Positions 55,313 through 59,074 of a DNA stretch of 59,074 nt are shown piece by piece. This stretch comes from Deltaproteobacteria bacterium HGW-Deltaproteobacteria-4 (lineage in GTDB: Bacteria > Desulfobacterota > Desulfuromonadia > Desulfuromonadales > UBA2197). The position numbers and the translations under genes were made by a program. The stretch spans positions 1 through 59,074 of the forward strand of contig PHAV01000004.1 in assembly GCA_002841765.1 (NCBI GenBank), read 5' to 3'. The stretch's first letter is position 1. Each line of letters begins with the position of its first letter. Below the pieces are notes generated by a model that made no database searches, had not been told where the DNA came from, and saw only the letters and a program-made list of their open reading frames with translations.

Positions 55313-56614
55313 ATGAATATCTGGGATCGTCAACACGAATGTATGCCGCGGGAAGAACTTGAACAGTTGCAGCTTGAGCGTCTGCAGGCGACCCTCAATC
55401 GCGTCTACAAGAATGTTTCCTGTTACCGTAATAAGTTCAATGCCGCCGGCATTATTCCCGAGGATATTCAATCCCTCGCCGATCTGAGCCGCCTCCCCTT
55501 TACCGAGAAGGAGGATCTGCGTCTTAACTATCCTTACGGCATGTTTGCCGTGCCGCTGCGGGAAGTGGTGCGCATTCATTCTTCGAGCGGCACCACCGGC
55601 AAACCGACCGTCGTCGGCTATACCCGCCACGATCTTGATACCTGGTCGAATCTGGTGGCCCGCTTCATGACCGCCGCCGGAGTGACGCACGATGACGTCG
55701 TGCAGATCGCTTTTGGTTACGGACTCTTTACCGGCGCCTTCGGCCTCCATTACGGCACCGAAACGATCGGCGCTTCGGTCATCCCCATGTCCGGCGGCAA
55801 TACCGACAAGCAGATCATGATCATGCAGGATTACAAGACCAGCGTCCTCGTCTGCACCCCCTCCTATGCCCTGACTATCGCTGATCGCATGGAGAAGCTC
55901 GGGGTCAAGCCGCAGGATTTGAGTCTGCGCGTCGGCCTCTTTGGCGGCGAGCCGTGGAGCGAAGAGATGCGGCGGCAGATCGAAGAGCGTCTGCATATTG
56001 TTGCCACTGACAATTACGGCCTCTCCGAAGTCATGGGGCCGGGGATTGCCGGCGATTGCCTGCAGAAATGCGGCATGCACATCTTCGAAGATCACTTTAT
56101 CGCCGAGATTATCGATCCCCAGACCTGTGAAGTCCTTCCGCCCGGCAGTGTCGGCGAACTGGTCTTGACCTCTTTGACCAAAGAGGCCTTCCCGATGATC
56201 CGTTACCGCACCCGCGATATCACCCGCCTCGACTATGCTCCCTGCGCCTGCGGACGGACTCTGGTGCGGATGCAGAAGACCATGGGGCGCAGCGACGATA
56301 TGTTAATTATCAAAGGGGTCAACGTCTTCCCCACCCAGATCGAAGAGATCCTTTTTCAGGTCGAGGGGTGTGAACCCCATTATCAGTTGGTGATTGAGCG
56401 GATCGATAATGTCGATCGCCTCGAAGTTCAGGTCGAAGTCAATGAGTCGATCTTCTTTGATGAAATGAAGCGGCAGCGGGAATTTGTCCTGGCCGCAGAA
56501 AAACGTCTTGCCAATGCCCTCGGTATCGGTGTCAAAGTCAAGCTGGTGGAACCGAGCAGTATTCTCCGCAGCGAAGGCAAGGCGCAACGTGTCATCGATC
56601 GGCGAATAATGTAA
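55313..56614 (+). CDS. paaK: Phenylacetate-CoA ligase (second copy)
   Basis: A 433-residue ligase closely related to the copy at 47727: [73 protein letters not shown] and [20 protein letters not shown] are present. The ATG at 55313 follows a GAGG site; a GTG at 55301 lies inside livF. The two copies flank the ACT and transporter genes and could activate different aryl acids. It is the last gene before the tRNA. Confidence 0.93.
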   Translation: MNIWDRQHECMPREELEQLQLERLQATLNRVYKNVSCYRNKFNAAGIIPEDIQSLADLSRLPFTEKEDLRLNYPYGMFAVPLREVVRIHSSSGTTGKPTVVGYTRHDLDTWSNLVARFMTAAGVTHDDVVQIAFGYGLFTGAFGLHYGTETIGASVIPMSGGNTDKQIMIMQDYKTSVLVCTPSYALTIADRMEKLGVKPQDLSLRVGLFGGEPWSEEMRRQIEERLHIVATDNYGLSEVMGPGIAGDCLQKCGMHIFEDHFIAEIIDPQTCEVLPPGSVGELVLTSLTKEAFPMIRYRTRDITRLDYAPCACGRTLVRMQKTMGRSDDMLIIKGVNVFPTQIEEILFQVEGCEPHYQLVIERIDNVDRLEVQVEVNESIFFDEMKRQREFVLAAEKRLANALGIGVKVKLVEPSSILRSEGKAQRVIDRRIM

Positions 56615-56623
56615 ATTAATGCC

Positions 56624-56652
56624 TTGACAACGGCGGCTGATTTGCCGATAAT
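56624..56652 (+). promoter_or_regulatory. Promoter of the tRNA-Pro gene
   Basis: TTGACA (56624-56629), an exact 17-nt spacer and GATAAT (56647-56652); transcription would start near 56660, 9-10 bases before the mature tRNA. Confidence 0.8.
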
Positions 56653-56668
56653 CCGCCTCGTTCATCGT

Positions 56669-56745
56669 CGGGGCGTAGCGCAGCCTGGTAGCGCACCAGC
56701 ATGGGGTGCTGGGGGTCGGAAGTTCGAATCTTCTCGCCCCGACCA
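56669..56745 (+). tRNA. tRNA-Pro (anticodon GGG)
   Basis: A 77-nt cloverleaf read by hand. The acceptor stem CGGGGCG pairs with CGCCCCG, the D arm reads GCGCAGCCTGGTAGCGC, and the anticodon stem CCAGC/GCTGG holds the loop ATGGGGT with GGG at 56703-56705. The T arm GGAAG/CTTCT has loop TTCGAAT, and CCA is encoded. It reads CCC and CCU codons. It has its own promoter and terminator. Its 3' side borders the GC-rich hsdR region, a usual site of island integration. Confidence 0.97.
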
Positions 56746-56760
56746 TAACAAACAAGTACT

Positions 56761-56789
56761 TAGGCCATCTCGAAAGAGGTGGCCTATTT
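56761..56789 (+). terminator. Terminator of the tRNA-Pro gene
   Basis: An 11-bp stem with one G:U pair (56761-56771 with 56776-56786), GAAA loop, and TTT after it. Confidence 0.75.
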
Positions 56790-56920
56790 GCGTTGGGGTG
56801 CATATGCTATTTCAGTGACTATGCAGATCTATGAGATTAAGCTGGTCAGGATGAAAATGATTTAGTATATTTTGCTTTTACAATTCGAATGTTTTTATCA
56901 TCTACCCATGGGAGGGCACC

Positions 56921-59074
56921 TTGACCCCGGCACCGGAAGCTGAAGCGCGCATTCAGATCGATACCCTCCTGACCGCCGCCGGCTGGTCGGTGCAGGATGC
57001 CAGTGCCGCGCACATCCATGCGGCGCGGGGGGTGGCGATCCGCGAGTTCCCGCTCCCCGGCTTCGGTTTCGCCGACTACCTCCTCTACATCGACGGCAAG
57101 GCCGCCGGAGTGATCGAGGCGAAGAAGGTCGGCAGCACCCTGACCGGCGTCGAAGTTCAATCCGCCAAGTACACGCAAGGCCTCCCTTCCGGTCTGCCGC
57201 GCTGGCACAATCCACTCCCTTTCTGCTACGAATCAACGGGTGTTGAAACCCGCTTCACCAACGGCCTCGATCCCGAGCCGCGCTCCCGCAACGTCTTTGC
57301 CTTCCATCGCCCTGAGAATCTCGCCAAGTGGCTCGATGCTTCCCTGATCTCCGACGGCCTTCCTGCCGATTTTGGCGGCGCTTCAATGGCAGCCGAGCCT
57401 CCGCAGACCTTCCTCGCCCGCCTGCAGTCGATGCCGGAGCTGAAAACTGACGGCCTTTGGCCGGCGCAGATCGTCGCCATCCGCAGCCTCGAAGGCTCCC
57501 TCAAGCAGAACAAGCCGCGCGCCCTGATCCAGATGGCGACCGGCAGCGGCAAGACCTTCACCGCTATCAGCTTCATCTACCGGCTGATCAAATTCGCCGG
57601 GGCGCGCCGGGTCCTCTTTCTCGTCGATCGCGGCAACCTCGGCCAGCAGACATTGAAGGAGTTCCAGCAGTACGTCTCCCCCTACAACAACTTTAAGTTC
57701 AGCGAAGAGTACATTGTCCAGAATCTCTCCAGTAACCACATGGATCGCACGGCGCGGGTCTGCATCTGCACCATCCAGCGCCTCTACTCGATGCTCAAAG
57801 GGCGGGAGCTGCCGGAGGAATTGGACGAGGAGTCGGCCGCCGAACTCGGCAGCCTCTTCAAGGACCCGGAGCCGATTGCCTACAATCCCGATTTCCCCAT
57901 CGAGGATTTCGATATCATCGTCACCGACGAGTGCCACCGCTCGATCTACAACCTCTGGCGCCAGGTCCTCGAATACTTCGACGCCTATCTCATCGGCCTC
58001 ACCGCCACCCCGAGCAAGCAGACCTTCGGTTTCTTTCATAAAAATCTGGTCATGGAGTACGGCCACCCGCAGGCGGTCGCCGACGGGGTCAACGTCAACT
58101 ACGATGTCTACCGCATCCGCACGCAGATCGGCGAGACCGGCGGCAAGGTCGAGGCCGGCTACTATGTCGACAAGCGCGACCGCGAGACCCGCGCCGTGCG
58201 CTGGGAGCAGCTTGACGACGACTTCGCGTACGACGCCACCCAGCTCGACCGCGACGTGGTCAGCGTCGACCAGATCCGCACCGTGGTCCGCGCCTTTCGC
58301 GACAAGCTCTTTACTGAGATCTTCCCCGGCCGCACCTGGGTGCCGAAGACGCTGATCTTCGCCAAGGACGATTCCCACGCCGAGGATATCGTCAAGATCG
58401 TCCGCGAAGAGTTCGGCAAGGGGAACGACTTCGCCCAGAAGATCACCTACCGCACCAGTGGCGAGAAGCCGAAAGACCTCATCGCCGCCTTTCGCACCAG
58501 CCCGATGCCACGCATCGCCGTTACCGTCGACATGATCGCCACCGGCACCGACATCAAGGCGGTGGAGTGCGTCTTCTTCATGCGCATGGTCAAGTCGCGC
58601 GCCTACTTCGAGCAGATGAAGGGGCGCGGGGTGCGCATCATCAACGACAACGACCTGCAGGCGGTCACCCCCGACGCCAAGGGGAAGGATCACTTTGTCA
58701 TCGTCGATGCCGTCGGCGTCTGCGAGCAGGACCAGACCGATTCTCTCCCCCTGGAGCGCAAGAAGAGTGTCGGTTTCGAAAAACTGCTGCAGGCGGTCGC
58801 CTTCGGCAACTGCGAGATCGACGTCATCTCCTCGGTGGCGGCGCGGCTAGCGCGGTTGGAGAAGAAGCTGACCCCGCAGGAGCAGAAGCAGGTGATGGCG
58901 CTGACCGACGGCAAGAGCCTGAAGGCGCTCACCGGGGATCTCGTCGCCGCCCTGGAGCCGGATGCGCACATCGCCGCCGCGCAACAGGCCTCCGGCCAGC
59001 AGGAACCGGACGCCAAACAGATTCGCCAGGCCGCGGCGCAGATTCTCGGTGCGGCGGCGCGCCCCTTGTGCAAC
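56921..59074 (+). CDS. hsdR: Type I restriction enzyme R subunit (EcoEI-like), 3' end cut by window
   Basis: The first 718 residues of the motor/nuclease subunit of a type I restriction-modification system, running off the right edge. The PD-(D/E)xK nuclease lies at the start: ADYLLYIDGKAAGVIEAKK with D52, E66 and K68. The SF2 translocase follows: MATGSGKTFTA (Walker A 207-212), TDECHRSIYNLW (DECH 336-339), GLTATPSKQTFGFF, TVDMIATGTDIKAVECV and YFEQMKGRGVRI. Frame from TTG at 56921, behind GGGAGG 5 nt upstream; no in-frame ATG exists before the nuclease motif. Third positions are more GC-rich than in neighbouring genes. hsdM and hsdS should lie beyond the edge or elsewhere. Confidence 0.94.
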   Translation, partial: MTPAPEAEARIQIDTLLTAAGWSVQDASAAHIHAARGVAIREFPLPGFGFADYLLYIDGKAAGVIEAKKVGSTLTGVEVQSAKYTQGLPSGLPRWHNPLPFCYESTGVETRFTNGLDPEPRSRNVFAFHRPENLAKWLDASLISDGLPADFGGASMAAEPPQTFLARLQSMPELKTDGLWPAQIVAIRSLEGSLKQNKPRALIQMATGSGKTFTAISFIYRLIKFAGARRVLFLVDRGNLGQQTLKEFQQYVSPYNNFKFSEEYIVQNLSSNHMDRTARVCICTIQRLYSMLKGRELPEELDEESAAELGSLFKDPEPIAYNPDFPIEDFDIIVTDECHRSIYNLWRQVLEYFDAYLIGLTATPSKQTFGFFHKNLVMEYGHPQAVADGVNVNYDVYRIRTQIGETGGKVEAGYYVDKRDRETRAVRWEQLDDDFAYDATQLDRDVVSVDQIRTVVRAFRDKLFTEIFPGRTWVPKTLIFAKDDSHAEDIVKIVREEFGKGNDFAQKITYRTSGEKPKDLIAAFRTSPMPRIAVTVDMIATGTDIKAVECVFFMRMVKSRAYFEQMKGRGVRIINDNDLQAVTPDAKGKDHFVIVDAVGVCEQDQTDSLPLERKKSVGFEKLLQAVAFGNCEIDVISSVAARLARLEKKLTPQEQKQVMALTDGKSLKALTGDLVAALEPDAHIAAAQQASGQQEPDAKQIRQAAAQILGAAARPLCN

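Noticed and set aside
57383-58693. A 436-codon frame on the minus strand opposite hsdR.
   Set aside because: The + strand shows all type I helicase and nuclease motifs; the antisense frame is a by-product of high GC and is Asp/Val/Leu-rich.

Overview
The window reads as a chromosomal segment of an anaerobic, Gram-negative deltaproteobacterium, most likely of the Desulfuromonadales/Geobacter group. This is inferred from gene content: class I superoxide reductase, DUF1858 proteins, IorAB with PaaK, a LIV-type transporter, REC-first hybrid kinases, and lipoprotein and phospholipase genes. No rRNA or other taxonomic marker is present. Coding density is high on both strands. I see no insertion sequence, CRISPR array or prophage.

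Positions 1-10.4 kb hold a YceI protein with an unresolved 5' end, a DODA-type dioxygenase, purB and eno (convergent, sharing a strong terminator), then a tightly packed run: hybrid kinase, FAD oxidoreductase, YhaM-like nuclease, metallo-beta-lactamase-fold hydrolase and coaBC. Positions 10.4-14 kb hold a secreted zinc phospholipase C-like protein, a divergent family-4 uracil-DNA glycosylase, a small membrane protein, desulfoferrodoxin preceded by an internally deleted rubrerythrin remnant, and a membrane methyltransferase. Positions 14-22.3 kb form a nearly gapless + strand series: S1-repeat protein, TlyA methyltransferase, SbcD/SbcC-like (YhaO/YhaN-like) pair, HIT protein, a RelA/SpoT homologue whose synthetase half looks dead, and a polysaccharide deacetylase. 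This series converges on a Bax-like lipoprotein.

Positions 23.5-36 kb carry two sugar-nucleotide epimerases, a receiver protein, UspA, greA (with a promoter and a terminator-like leader hairpin), DUF1858, recG, the malic enzyme/phosphotransacetylase fusion, a thioesterase, another metallo-beta-lactamase protein, DUF1858/coaD/rsmD and dgt. Positions 36-39.4 kb are a bioB-bioD-bioA-yhbY operon on the minus strand, with a clear BirA-type operator over its promoter. Next come two tandem XRE-cupin regulators with an inverted repeat over their own promoter, a TPR protein, an HU/IHF protein, a Na/Pi cotransporter and a Ppx/GppA phosphatase.

Positions 45.3-56.6 kb form one coherent module: iorA, iorB, paaK, a tandem-ACT protein, two LIV-type binding proteins, livHMGF and a second paaK. 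Together they suggest uptake of aromatic amino or aryl acids and conversion to aryl-acetyl-CoA. An intrinsic terminator between the second binding protein and livH would set binding-protein excess over permease. The window ends with a tRNA-Pro(GGG), its own promoter and terminator, and a GC-rich type I restriction subunit (HsdR) running off the right edge. This is a typical tRNA-side junction with accessory DNA.
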